Below are positions 25,168 to 33,243 of a stretch of 33,311 bases of DNA, piece after piece. Made by a program: the position numbers and the translations under genes. The number at the start of each line of letters is the position of its first letter. The stretch's first letter is position 1. The DNA is from Planctomycetota bacterium (GTDB taxonomy: Bacteria > Planctomycetota > Phycisphaerae > Phycisphaerales > SM1A02): positions 1 through 33,311 of the forward strand of contig VGYB01000024.1 in the NCBI GenBank assembly GCA_016873115.1. Reading direction: 5' to 3'. The notes beneath the pieces were generated by a model. It made no database searches. It saw only the letters and a list, made by a program, of their open reading frames with translations, and was not told where the DNA came from.

Positions 25168-25776
25168 ATGGACCTCGTCGTCGCGACCGGCAATCCGCAC
25201 AAGATCGAGGAGATCCGCGCGATCCTCGGACCATACGGTGTGTGCATCGTGGGCCTTGATGACCTCGGCGCGACCGTGCCCGAGCCCGATGAGCCCGGCG
25301 ACAGTTTCGAGGAGAACGCCGCCATCAAGGCCCGTGCCTATGCCGCGGCGCTTGGCCGCACGGTGCTCGCGGACGACAGTGGGCTCGAGGTCGATGCACT
25401 CGGTGGCCGGCCGGGCGTGCACAGTGCGCGCTACGCCGGTGTGGGCTCCACGCGCGAGGAGCGCGATGCTGCCAACAACGCCAAGCTCCTCCGGGAACTC
25501 GCCGGTGTCGCCCCGGCCCAGCGCACCGCACGCTTCGTCTGCGCGATCTGCGTGGCCGCTCCCGACGGCCGTGTGCTCGTCAGGTCGCGCGGCTCGTTCG
25601 ATGGCGTGATCATCGACTCGCCCCGGGGCAGCCATGGGTTCGGCTACGACCCGTTGCTCTTCGTTCCTGATGCCGGATGCACGAGTGCCGAGCTCGACCC
25701 CGCCGAGAAGAATCGCCGCAGCCATCGGGGCCAAGCCGTGCGCGCACTGATCGGCATGCTGCCTTCGATCGGATGA
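25168..25776 (+). CDS. rdgB: XTP/dITP diphosphatase (RdgB/HAM1 family)
   Basis: This 202-residue house-cleaning enzyme hydrolyses XTP, ITP and dITP to monophosphate and pyrophosphate, keeping deaminated purines out of nucleic acids. The family signatures are all present: LVVATGNPHKIEEIRAIL at the start, SFEENAAIKARAYA, LADDSGLEVDALGGRPGVHS with the metal-binding Asp pair and the following ARYAG, SHGFGYDPLLFVPD, and AELDPAEKNRRSHRGQA. ATG 25168 lies three bases after the carboxyltransferase stop, so the two are co-transcribed. Its stop is one base from the stop of the convergent YkgJ-like gene. Confidence 0.96.
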   Translation: MDLVVATGNPHKIEEIRAILGPYGVCIVGLDDLGATVPEPDEPGDSFEENAAIKARAYAAALGRTVLADDSGLEVDALGGRPGVHSARYAGVGSTREERDAANNAKLLRELAGVAPAQRTARFVCAICVAAPDGRVLVRSRGSFDGVIIDSPRGSHGFGYDPLLFVPDAGCTSAELDPAEKNRRSHRGQAVRALIGMLPSIG

Positions 25777-25777
25777 G

Positions 25778-27076
25778 TCAGGTCCACTCCACGCCGCAGG
25801 GGTGCAGCGCACAGCTGCGGCGCAGCCCATCGTCGAGGGCGAGGTACGACAGCCTCAGGCGCTCGCCGGAGGTGGCGAGCCATGGGGCGCGTCCGGCGGT
25901 GCGGTCGATGCGAGCGACCGCAGCCGCCATGTCTTCGAGCACCACACGGTTGGCAAGGGGATCCCGGCCCGCCGCATGCACTCGTGCGAGATAGGCCGCG
26001 CTGGCCACATCCACGCAGAGTGCCGCCAGACCCTCGATCGCGCTGAAGCCGTAGTAGCCCGCACCCCAGGTTCTCGCTCCGCGAAGTCGTGCGCGCACCC
26101 ACCGCGTCACGAGGTCATCGATCGGGTCATCGTGCCCTTCAGCAGCATCATGCAGTGGATTCGGGATGCACTCCGCCTCCTGGAACCTCACGCCTTGCGC
26201 AAAGCCGCGCAGGTCGGGGACGGTGCCCCAGCCCTTGAGGAACGCCCGCTGGCGGTGCCACTGTCGCCAGGCGGTGCGCAGGAATCCATCGGCCTTCATG
26301 CGGTCAAGCCGTGGGTCCTCGGTGCGCATGAAGATCGCCTGGCGCAGCATGCGCTCCTGGCGCTCGGTGGCCACGCCGACGGGATCCGCCTCGAGCTCGT
26401 CCTTGAGCGTCGCCACGATCGTGGTGATGAGCTCGAGGAAGCGATCATCCTTGACGCTCGCGAGCTTTGCATGACGCAGCGCTTGCGCGATCCACGCCAA
26501 CCCATCGATGCGCGTTGCGATCGATGCCTCCTCGCGGCCCATCCATTGGTCGAGCACGCCAGCGAGCGCTCGCAGCTCGAGTGGCGAGGCTTCGCGGCCG
26601 GGCAGCAGCGCGACCGTTTGGGCCCGGCCGACAGTCTCCGGGGCATCCTGGGCGATGCGACGCAGGTCAGCCAGATGCGTGGCCATGGCCGCACCCTTGT
26701 TGAGCTGCACACTGCCGCACGCGAAGTTGAGGCCCTGCTGCGGTCCATCGGCGGTCGGCATCACGCTCAACGGGAAGGAGCGACACGCGACGGGCTTCTC
26801 CTGAAGGCCGTGCCGCGCATGGATTCGGCAGAGTCCATCCTCCTGAAGGAAGATGCACGCCCCGTCGGATCGCTGGCGCAGGAACCTGCTGCCGCGGAAC
26901 TCGACCCATGGTTCGAAGCCGAGCTCGGCCTTCCAGCCCTGGCGTGCGAGTCGCTCGATGTCCTCATTGCGCAGCTGCACCGTGAAGTCACGGCAGCAGT
27001 TGCCGCATGCATGGCAGCTGTAGCGTTGCCCGGTCAGATCCAACGCGAGGATGGGCAGCGACACAGCCACGGTCAC
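25778..27076 (-). CDS. YkgJ-type cysteine-cluster protein with long C-terminal region
   Basis: The start is taken as GTG 27076, which overlaps the upstream stop (GTGA), giving 432 residues; ATG 27133 is an alternative that would overlap the upstream gene by 61 bases. Near the N-terminus YSCHACGNCCRDF supplies Cys21, 24, 27 and 28 in a CxxCxxCC pattern, and further cysteines follow in DGACIFLQEDGLCRIHA and KPVACRSFPL. This is the zinc/iron-chelating YkgJ domain (PF03692 family), related to the region found in FliB flagellin lysine methylases. Residues 120-432 are helix-rich, with a segment RMKADGFLRTAWRQWHRQRA, and have no recognisable domain. It ends the operon containing floA and a glycosyltransferase. 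Function is unknown. Confidence 0.75.
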   Translation of the reverse strand: MTVAVSLPILALDLTGQRYSCHACGNCCRDFTVQLRNEDIERLARQGWKAELGFEPWVEFRGSRFLRQRSDGACIFLQEDGLCRIHARHGLQEKPVACRSFPLSVMPTADGPQQGLNFACGSVQLNKGAAMATHLADLRRIAQDAPETVGRAQTVALLPGREASPLELRALAGVLDQWMGREEASIATRIDGLAWIAQALRHAKLASVKDDRFLELITTIVATLKDELEADPVGVATERQERMLRQAIFMRTEDPRLDRMKADGFLRTAWRQWHRQRAFLKGWGTVPDLRGFAQGVRFQEAECIPNPLHDAAEGHDDPIDDLVTRWVRARLRGARTWGAGYYGFSAIEGLAALCVDVASAAYLARVHAAGRDPLANRVVLEDMAAAVARIDRTAGRAPWLATSGERLRLSYLALDDGLRRSCALHPCGVEWT

Positions 27077-28083
27077 GGAGCGCTCGGAGCGCGTTGCACC
27101 CGACGGGCACGGAGGATGCGGAGTCCGCACCATGAACCGCCGATGGAGCCAAGCGGAATGGAGGCGAGGGCCTCGCCAGCACTTTCCACGAGCGCCAACT
27201 GCGCGAAGGCCACGCCGACATCGAGTCCGGTCTCGCCCGCGAGCCGGCTCGCGACGAAGGCCATCGTGGCCTCGCGGAACCCGAGTCGCCCGAGCGGGTT
27301 GTAGCTCACGATGTATCCCGCCAGCGCCATGAGCAGGATCTGCTGCGTGTCCAGCGGCAGGTCGAGGATGCGGGCGGCACACCATGCGCGTGCGGCGAAC
27401 ATGGCAAAGTCCGCGAAGCGCGTGGCGGCCACCAGGCGCAGCGAGGCGCGCGAGGCGAGCATCGACTCTGCGCCGCCGAGCTTGCCTGCCACCAGTGGGA
27501 CATGCCGGACCAAGCCGACCAGCCACAGGCATGTTTCCGTGGCGGCCACCCCACACACCAGTCCGGCAATGATCGATGCCGTTGCGCCCAGGCCCAGCAT
27601 GTCGATGGCACAGACGCCCACCATGGCGCCACAGGTCATGCCGGCAAGCGCACTCAGCGTGCACGCGCCAACGGTGGCGACCCAGCCCGCGACCAGCCAA
27701 GCACCCATCCCATCGACGCCCATGTGGTAGACGAATCGGCTCGGTACCCCAAGACGCACGGGGGCATAGTTCACCAGCGTGGCCATGGCGTTGACAGCCT
27801 GATGCACACCCCATGCAAGCTGTCGAGCGGGACGCAAGGCGAGCCAGAAGGAAGTGCCAGCACACAGCATGCTCAGTGCACTCACGACGATCATCGTCGT
27901 GACAAGCCCCGGATCGGCCTGCCTGAGCCGATCGAGGTCCGCCGAGCCGATCGCCTTCACGATGCACCAGGCAAGCAGTGCGGTGCCGATCGCGAAGCCC
28001 GTCACCTGCGTGACGATGTGCAACGCGGAGAGGGTGGGTCGATCGGCGGGCATGGCTCCGGCGGGGCGGTCGGGGCTCGTCAT
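27073..28083 (-). CDS. LPG-synthase-TM/UPF0104-like integral membrane protein
   Basis: ATG 28083 overlaps the glycosyltransferase stop (ATGA) and gives 336 residues. About eight TM segments are visible. Two conserved elements of the lysylphosphatidylglycerol-synthase TM family (PF03706, YbhN/UPF0104 type) can be read: NYAPVRLGVPSRFVYHM, matching the loop that normally reads PxRxGExxR, and YNPLGRLGFREATMAFV, matching the PxGxGxxEA loop. Members flip or handle lipids and lipid-linked sugars; no aminoacyl-transferase domain is attached here. The pairing with a GT2 enzyme directly upstream is a common arrangement for lipid glycosylation. The next gene overlaps it by four bases. Confidence 0.75.
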   Translation of the reverse strand: MTSPDRPAGAMPADRPTLSALHIVTQVTGFAIGTALLAWCIVKAIGSADLDRLRQADPGLVTTMIVVSALSMLCAGTSFWLALRPARQLAWGVHQAVNAMATLVNYAPVRLGVPSRFVYHMGVDGMGAWLVAGWVATVGACTLSALAGMTCGAMVGVCAIDMLGLGATASIIAGLVCGVAATETCLWLVGLVRHVPLVAGKLGGAESMLASRASLRLVAATRFADFAMFAARAWCAARILDLPLDTQQILLMALAGYIVSYNPLGRLGFREATMAFVASRLAGETGLDVGVAFAQLALVESAGEALASIPLGSIGGSWCGLRILRARRVQRAPSAP

Positions 28084-28808
28084 CGCAGGCGCTCCCGCAC
28101 GATCACCCAGAGCGCACGCAGCCCGTCGCGCATGCCGATCTTCTTGCCGTCGACGAAGCCCCGAGCCTCGTAGCGCACTGGAATCTCGCGGACCGAGCCA
28201 CCGGCCCGCGCGATCGCTGCCGTGAGCTGGGGCTCGATGCCGAACCTGCGCTCGGTCAACCAAGGCCGCACGGTCCGGAGCAGCGGGATCCGCAGCAGTT
28301 TCGAGCAGCACTCCATGTCGTGCACCCGCAAGCCGCTCACGACATTGCTGAGCGTCGTGAGCGCACGGTTGCCGGTGCGGTGCAGCCACGCCACGATGCC
28401 GGGGCGGATGCTGACGCCGTGCCAACGATCGCCGAAGACGGCCACCATGGGATCGGACGACAGCGCCTCGACGAGCGCGGCATGGTCCGTGGGGTCGTAT
28501 TCAAGGTCAGCATCATGCACCAGGGCAGCATCCTCGTCATGGGCCCTGGCCAGGATCCAATCGAAGCCGGTCATCAAGGCTGCACCCTTGCCGGCATTGC
28601 GTGGATGGCGCAGCAGATTGAACCCGGCATGGTCGCGCGCCGCCATGGCATCCGCGGCCGCCCGCCCCGCAGGTGCGCTGGCGTCATCGACCAGGATCAC
28701 ATGTCGTGACCAGTCCGCCGGAAGCGGGGCCGACTGCAGGCGATCGAGGCACGCAGCAAGCGTGCGCGGTTCATTGAAGTAGGGGACGACCACGAAGAGC
28801 GTGGGCAT
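28080..28808 (-). CDS. Family 2 glycosyltransferase (dolichyl-phosphate mannose synthase-like)
   Basis: This 242-residue GT-A enzyme begins FVVVPYFNEPRTLAACLDRL. The nucleotide-binding ILVDDAS (Asp41/42) and the metal-binding LVHDADLEYDP (Asp99 and Asp101) are clear, with HPRNAGKGAALMTG between them. The later segment RRFGIEPQLTAAIARAG matches the region after the catalytic base in DPM1/GtrB-like enzymes. It ends in a basic helix with no TM anchor. It should transfer a sugar from an NDP-sugar to a lipid phosphate or membrane acceptor; donor and acceptor cannot be told. GGAGGG four bases before ATG 28808 makes a strong start. It follows floA by 18 bases and overlaps the LPG-TM-like gene. Confidence 0.9.
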   Translation of the reverse strand: MPTLFVVVPYFNEPRTLAACLDRLQSAPLPADWSRHVILVDDASAPAGRAAADAMAARDHAGFNLLRHPRNAGKGAALMTGFDWILARAHDEDAALVHDADLEYDPTDHAALVEALSSDPMVAVFGDRWHGVSIRPGIVAWLHRTGNRALTTLSNVVSGLRVHDMECCSKLLRIPLLRTVRPWLTERRFGIEPQLTAAIARAGGSVREIPVRYEARGFVDGKKIGMRDGLRALWVIVRERLR

Positions 28809-28826
28809 GCCGCCCTCCGTCGATGG

Positions 28827-29828
28827 TCAGGGCTTCCCGAGCGATTGACGCATGCCGGTGTCGGCCTGCAGATTCTTCAGGCGCTCGTAGTCCATGACAC
28901 CCAGGTTGCCGCTGCGGAAGGCCTCCGCGACGGCGCGCGGAATGTCCGCCTCGGCCAGGATGACCACGGCACGGTTCTTCTGGGCCTCGGCCTGGAACTC
29001 CGCCTCCTGCGCCACGGCCAGCGCACGACGCTGTTCGGCCTGCGCCTGGAAGCGCTTGGTGTCGGCCTCGGCCTGCGCCGCCTGGAGTTGCGCACCGATG
29101 TTCTCGCCGACATCCACATCGGCAATGTCGATCGACAGGATCTCGAAGGCCGTTCCGCTGTCGAGCCCCTTCGCGAGCACCGTCTTCGAGATGCGATCGG
29201 GGTTCTCGAGCACGCTCTTGTGGTCCAAGGCCGAGCCGATCGTGCTGATGATGCCTTCGCCGACGCGAGCGATGATCGTCTCCTCGGTGGCGCCGCCAAC
29301 GAGACGGGCGATGTTCGTGCGCACCGTCACGCGGGCCTTGGCGCGCAGCTGGATGCCGTCCTTCGCCACGGCATCGATCGTGTTCTTGCCGCTCGCACGG
29401 CTCGGGCAGTCGATGACCTTGGGGTTCACGCTGGTGTTCACGGCATCGACGATGTCACGACCGGCCAGGTCGATCGCTACGGCGCGATCCCAGAGCAGGT
29501 CGATCTTCGCCTTCTCCGCGGCGATCATCGCGCGCACCACGTTGGTCACGCGTCCACCGGCCAGGTAGTGGGCCTCGAGCATGTTGGTGGCCAGGTCGAT
29601 GCCGGCCTTCTTCGCGCTGATGCGGTTGAGCACGATGACGGTAGGGTCGACCTTGCGCAGGCGCATCATGATGAGGTCGATCAGGCCCACGCTCGCGCCC
29701 GACAGCATGGCCTGCAGCCATAGCCCCAGGTACTTGCTGACGATGACGAACAGGACCAGGCCGATCAGTCCGAGTACGCCGAAGCCGACCCAGGCCCACG
29801 GTTCGAGCGCGAGGAAGAGAGGATTCAT
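28827..29828 (-). CDS. floA: Flotillin-like protein FloA
   Basis: This 333-residue protein matches the bacterial FloA (YqfA) family: an N-terminal membrane hairpin ([20 protein letters not shown]), then a conserved [20 protein letters not shown], an SPFH domain with [20 protein letters not shown] and [17 protein letters not shown], and a C-terminal Ala/Glu/Gln-rich coiled coil ([20 protein letters not shown]). Flotillins form large oligomers that organise membrane microdomains and affect protein secretion and lipid fluidity. FloA is normally encoded next to an NfeD protein, as here. A GT2 glycosyltransferase follows directly, which is not part of the standard pair. No strong Shine-Dalgarno sequence precedes ATG 29828. 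Confidence 0.96.
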   Translation of the reverse strand: MNPLFLALEPWAWVGFGVLGLIGLVLFVIVSKYLGLWLQAMLSGASVGLIDLIMMRLRKVDPTVIVLNRISAKKAGIDLATNMLEAHYLAGGRVTNVVRAMIAAEKAKIDLLWDRAVAIDLAGRDIVDAVNTSVNPKVIDCPSRASGKNTIDAVAKDGIQLRAKARVTVRTNIARLVGGATEETIIARVGEGIISTIGSALDHKSVLENPDRISKTVLAKGLDSGTAFEILSIDIADVDVGENIGAQLQAAQAEADTKRFQAQAEQRRALAVAQEAEFQAEAQKNRAVVILAEADIPRAVAEAFRSGNLGVMDYERLKNLQADTGMRQSLGKP

Positions 29829-29883
29829 GCCCGAAGCGTAGCCGACCGCCGCCCCCTGATCGTGAACGCCGGGGCACGGACCA

Positions 29884-29917
29884 GAATCCCCGTCCGCACG
29901 CGATCCGGCGGGGATTC
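29884..29917 (-). terminator. Long hairpin between the short nfeD gene and floA
   Basis: GAATCCCCG (29884-29892) pairs with CGGGGATTC (29909-29917), and CCG/CGG extends the stem past a bulged T to about 12 bp around a nine-base loop. It overlaps the short nfeD stop codon and lies 56 bases before the floA start. It could be a terminator, attenuator or processing site that sets floA level relative to nfeD. Confidence 0.5.
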
Positions 29918-30497
29918 AGGGCAACTGTGGAAGCGTGCGAACCTTGGGCTGCCCATCCACATGGCCGATCACGATCACCCGCTCGCCTTCGGCGACGAAC
30001 CCTGATTCGGCGACCGCATCGACGCGCACACCGTCGAAGTCGACGAACCCGACGGGTCTCAGCACCGTTGCGGCCACGCCCGTGACGCCCCGTTCGATCT
30101 GTGCGCGTGAGCGAGGCGCGGCGATCTCCTCGCCGTCGTCGTCACGGCGCGGGACGCGATCGGCCTCGGCCGACAGGATGGCGCGCTGACCGAGCGCGGA
30201 GCCCGACCAGACCTTGATGGCCTGGACGATCGCGAAGGGCGCGCTCGCCAGAAGCACCGCCCCGTAGATCAATCCCCACGAGGTGCTGTAACTGAACATC
30301 GATCCAATGGAGCCAAGCATCGCGACGGCGGTGAGCAGTCCCAACAGTCCGCCCGACGGGATGAAGAACTCGAGGGCGAAGAGCACCAGGCCCACGACCA
30401 GGAGTCCGATCGCCACGAAGAGGTAGGTGTCATCGGGAGATGCCGGGGCCTGCTGCATGGCCATCACGATCGAATGGGCCGTCATGGAACCGATCAT
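29916..30497 (-). CDS. Short NfeD-family membrane protein
   Basis: From ATG 30497 (GAGG about nine bases upstream) the protein is 193 residues; ATG 30485 is an alternative. A TM region of three to four helices is visible (LFVAIGLLVVGLVLFALEFF, LLGLLTAVAMLGSIGSMF, and a further one around LIYGAVLLASAPFAIV). The C-terminus is an OB-fold NfeD domain with GVTGVAATVLRPVGFVDFDG and a final ERVIVIGHVDGQPKV. Such truncated NfeD proteins partner flotillins through the OB domain. It lies between the long NfeD protease gene and floA. The frame is open upstream to 30632, but that part overlaps the protease gene and has no hydrophobic or NfeD character. Confidence 0.88.
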   Translation of the reverse strand: MIGSMTAHSIVMAMQQAPASPDDTYLFVAIGLLVVGLVLFALEFFIPSGGLLGLLTAVAMLGSIGSMFSYSTSWGLIYGAVLLASAPFAIVQAIKVWSGSALGQRAILSAEADRVPRRDDDGEEIAAPRSRAQIERGVTGVAATVLRPVGFVDFDGVRVDAVAESGFVAEGERVIVIGHVDGQPKVRTLPQLP

Positions 30498-30525
30498 GCT
30501 GCGAGCCCTCGTGTGAGATGGTCGA

Positions 30526-32217
30526 TCATGCTGTGCGCTCCACCACCACCGTTTCGCCGTGATGCGCCACCACGCGGATTGTCGTGCCGGCTTGGATGAA
30601 TCCCTGCGACGAGACGGCATCGAACGGCTCACCGTCGATCGTCACCCGGCCGGAAGGTCGCAGCGTGCTCGAGGCCACGCCCGTACTGCCGGGGGCGGGC
30701 AGCGTGGATGGTTCGGTGTTCAGACGCGCATGGCCGCTCGCCACGGTGGCCTCCAGCACCGAGAGCCGTGCCAGACCCCACTGGGGCAGGAGCCGCGCAG
30801 CGAGCCAGGCACCGAAACCCCCGAGCAGGATGCCGCCAAGCACGACCGCGAAGCCGCGCGCCAACTGGCCCTGGCCCTCGGGTGTCGACAGCCCATCGCT
30901 CACGAACAAGCCAAGCAGTCCAGCGAGGATCGAGCCGGCACCCAGGAGTCCGACGATCCCGCCGGAAAAGAGCGTGGCGACCTCGGCGAGCACGGCGGCG
31001 ATGCCCACACCCACTGCCAGCAGGGTCCACCACTGGGACAGCCCCGCGATGAAGGGCGCACCCACCAGAGCGAGCAAGGCGGCGGACGCGATGCCTCCGG
31101 CGATCCCGAAGCCGGGCGTGAAGAACTCGATCACGCCGAAGATCACGACGAGTGCCACCAGCAGGAGTTGGATGGGCCATTGCGTCAGGGTGCGCCCGAG
31201 TGACTCCGACCACGACTCGGGGTAGCGGAGCACGCGCGTGGCGCCGAACCAGGCCGACAGGGTGTCGTCACCATCGACCTCGCCGGCGGCCAGACCCAGC
31301 GCACGCGCCTGGTCGCTGCGCACGACCAGCAGAGCATCGTTCGCCACCAATTGCCCGAGTGGTCGCCATCGCCCGCGCTCCGAAGCAGGGATGGGTTCGC
31401 GCGTCGCCACCGCGTCACGCGTGGGTGACTGAAGCACATCCTGATCGCCCACCAGTCCGCGTATCAGGGCTTGCGGGATGGCACTCGTCGAATCGGTTGC
31501 ATCGGGCAGCGAGATCGGTGCATCGCGGTCGGGCTCCGTGCCAACCGCGCGTTCGTACTCGGTCGCATCCACGACGGCCCGGATGCCGTCATCGCGTTCG
31601 ATCAGCCAGAGTTCCGAGCCCAGTCGCACGAACGCTTGCACCAGACGCTCGTCGTAGCCGCGTCGGCGGGCACTGTCGAGGACCTCGCCCACGATTGGCG
31701 CCTCGATCTTGGCGCGCTCGGTGGGAGGCAGGCCGATCAGTCCCAGTCCGGGCAGTCCGGTGATCGGGGCCGCGTCACCGAAACTCGCGGCAGGGGACAC
31801 CACGATCTCCCGGGCGCTGAGGGCGATCATCGTGCCGGCGCTGTAGGCCTTGGGGTGGACCCAGGCCACGGTGTTCGCCGGCGCTTCGGACTTGATGATC
31901 GAGCAGATATCGAGCGTCGCGACGACCTCGCCGCCGGGCGTATCGAGTTCAAGCACGACGGCATCGCAGCCGTCCTTCATCGCGCGCTCGAGCCGTCGCT
32001 GCACCGTGGCCTTCGTGATGGCATCGATCTCACCGTGGATCTCGATGATGCCGACCGTCGAGGCGTATCGCCAGGCAGGAACGGCAAGGGGAGCAACCCC
32101 CGACGGCGGCGCCTGGCCAATCGACGGGGCGGCAGCCAGCAGCACACCTGCTGCGAGCAACACCACCAACAGCCGATGGATCACGCGCGGGCGAGGAATC
32201 TGGGCGGGATCGCACAT
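30526..32217 (-). CDS. NfeD1b: membrane-bound ClpP-class serine protease with NfeD domain
   Basis: ATG 32217 gives 563 residues; ATG 32259 is an alternative with a poorer signal peptide. A signal sequence (HRLLVVLLAAGVLLAAAPS) leads to a ClpP/SppA-like protease domain at about 55-215: GIIEIHGEIDAI, VVLELDTPGGEVVAT and the nucleophile Ser126 in KAYSAGTMIALSA. A candidate catalytic Lys170 lies in ERAKIEAPI, consistent with the Ser-Lys dyad known from archaeal 1510-N. Four to five TM helices follow (about 348-475), then the OB-fold NfeD domain (about 505-563, TGVASSTLRPSGRVTIDG). Known relatives cleave stomatin/flotillin-like partners, and the short NfeD and FloA follow directly. Confidence 0.92.
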   Translation of the reverse strand: MCDPAQIPRPRVIHRLLVVLLAAGVLLAAAPSIGQAPPSGVAPLAVPAWRYASTVGIIEIHGEIDAITKATVQRRLERAMKDGCDAVVLELDTPGGEVVATLDICSIIKSEAPANTVAWVHPKAYSAGTMIALSAREIVVSPAASFGDAAPITGLPGLGLIGLPPTERAKIEAPIVGEVLDSARRRGYDERLVQAFVRLGSELWLIERDDGIRAVVDATEYERAVGTEPDRDAPISLPDATDSTSAIPQALIRGLVGDQDVLQSPTRDAVATREPIPASERGRWRPLGQLVANDALLVVRSDQARALGLAAGEVDGDDTLSAWFGATRVLRYPESWSESLGRTLTQWPIQLLLVALVVIFGVIEFFTPGFGIAGGIASAALLALVGAPFIAGLSQWWTLLAVGVGIAAVLAEVATLFSGGIVGLLGAGSILAGLLGLFVSDGLSTPEGQGQLARGFAVVLGGILLGGFGAWLAARLLPQWGLARLSVLEATVASGHARLNTEPSTLPAPGSTGVASSTLRPSGRVTIDGEPFDAVSSQGFIQAGTTIRVVAHHGETVVVERTA

Positions 32218-32267
32218 GTCTGCGTGATGGTACGCGCAGCGCATGCACCGACAGCCCATCAGATGAA

Positions 32268-32294
32268 CAGGGGCCGGCGCATGGCCGGCCCCTG
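32268..32294 (-). terminator. Strong hairpin downstream of the prepilin-like gene
   Basis: CAGGGGCCGGC and GCCGGCCCCTG form a perfect 11-bp stem with a GCATG loop, 28 bases after the stop of the prepilin-like gene and about 50 bases before the NfeD protease start. It lacks a clear U-tract but is the most stable hairpin in the window and probably separates the two transcripts. Confidence 0.6.
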
Positions 32295-32322
32295 AGGGGA
32301 GTCGTTGTGAACTCTGACGGAC

Positions 32323-33243
32323 TCAGTCCGGTGCCGAGATTTCGTGAACAATGCTGGTTGCGGAGCCTGTGCACTGCTTGACTATGGCGAGGTAAATGTC
32401 GTAGCGGCGTCCACTTGACGGATCGCCCGTTTCGCCAAGGAACAGGTTGTCGAACTGCGGAATGGTCTGTCCAACGGGGATGATCGAGTCCGTGCCCTGT
32501 GGCACAAAGGAGTCTTCAAACTTGACATGGTTGTCGTTGTAGCAGATGTTGCCTTCCCAAACCTTGGGATCGCCATGGATCTCAAGCGTCTTCGAGGTTG
32601 GGCTGCAGCTGAGCACTCCACCCGTCGTGGTGATCAGCCCGCAACGATTGCCCAGGACCGCAAATCGTGAGTTGGCCGACAGTTTCCACTCTTGGATACG
32701 TCGGGTTGTCCCATCCGCCAACGGCATGGTTGCGTAAGACGTACTGCACTTGGCGGCCAGGTCGGTCGTGACAGATCTCGTGGGAGCGACAGTTCCCACA
32801 CCTTCCGCGGTGTCGCCATCCCAGAATCGATCGAGCGACGGACTCCACGAAGCCCAGTTGTAGTTCGTCGGTACAGCGACATTACCGCTGACCTCGGACG
32901 GGCTGACCAGTACTGCAGGGCTGAACATGGTGCGGGCGAGACAGATGGCCCAAAGATTGGCGTGACTGTTCTTTACCTCGTCAACCGCGCCTCGCCCTGC
33001 AATCTGCACTCCATTGACTCCCCTTCGGTTCTTCTCGCCCGGCAGGATGAAGGAGTTGCCAGGGTTCTCGGAGGCTTGAACGAGCAACGACTTGTGGATC
33101 TGGGCAACCTGAGTTCCGCACTTGACTTGTCGGGCGGAAGCCCGGGCCTTGGCCAAGGCAGGAAGCAGGATGGCCAGAAGCAGAGCGATGATCGCCATGA
33201 CCACGAGCAATTCGATCAGCGTAAATGCGCGATTTGTTCTCAT
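32323..33243 (-). CDS. Prepilin-type N-terminal methylation domain protein, orphan pseudopilin
   Basis: The 306-residue protein starts MRTNRA|FTLIELLVVMAIIALLL, a textbook prepilin leader with Glu at +5 and Ala at -1. The remaining 280 residues form a secreted globular part rich in Ser/Thr/Asn with several Cys (KCGTQVAQIHKSL, NLWAICLARTMFSP, CYNDNHVKFEDSF). The late NDNHVKFED resembles the FxDGHV-type motif near the end of planctomycete pseudopilin-like proteins (DUF1559-type and relatives), although the classical H-x9-DG is not evident. These families are highly expanded in Planctomycetota. It is not in the T2SS operon. Its GC content, roughly 52-62% in three 60-base rows counted by hand, is lower than its neighbours. 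GGA lies seven bases before ATG 33243. Confidence 0.85.
   Translation of the reverse strand: MRTNRAFTLIELLVVMAIIALLLAILLPALAKARASARQVKCGTQVAQIHKSLLVQASENPGNSFILPGEKNRRGVNGVQIAGRGAVDEVKNSHANLWAICLARTMFSPAVLVSPSEVSGNVAVPTNYNWASWSPSLDRFWDGDTAEGVGTVAPTRSVTTDLAAKCSTSYATMPLADGTTRRIQEWKLSANSRFAVLGNRCGLITTTGGVLSCSPTSKTLEIHGDPKVWEGNICYNDNHVKFEDSFVPQGTDSIIPVGQTIPQFDNLFLGETGDPSSGRRYDIYLAIVKQCTGSATSIVHEISAPD

Noticed and set aside
23473-25830. Very long minus-strand open frame (785 codons) opposite the carboxyltransferase and rdgB
   Set aside because: It is antisense to two genes with clear family motifs, has low-complexity Arg/His/Ala content and no recognisable domain. High GC makes such stop-free shadows common.
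25802-27304. Plus-strand open frame of 500 codons opposite the YkgJ-like gene
   Set aside because: The minus-strand product has a conserved Cys cluster and a coupled start; the plus-strand product has no signature.
30491-30533. Direct repeat CGATCATGCTG near the two nfeD genes
   Set aside because: Only two 11-base copies, one inside coding sequence; too short to claim function.
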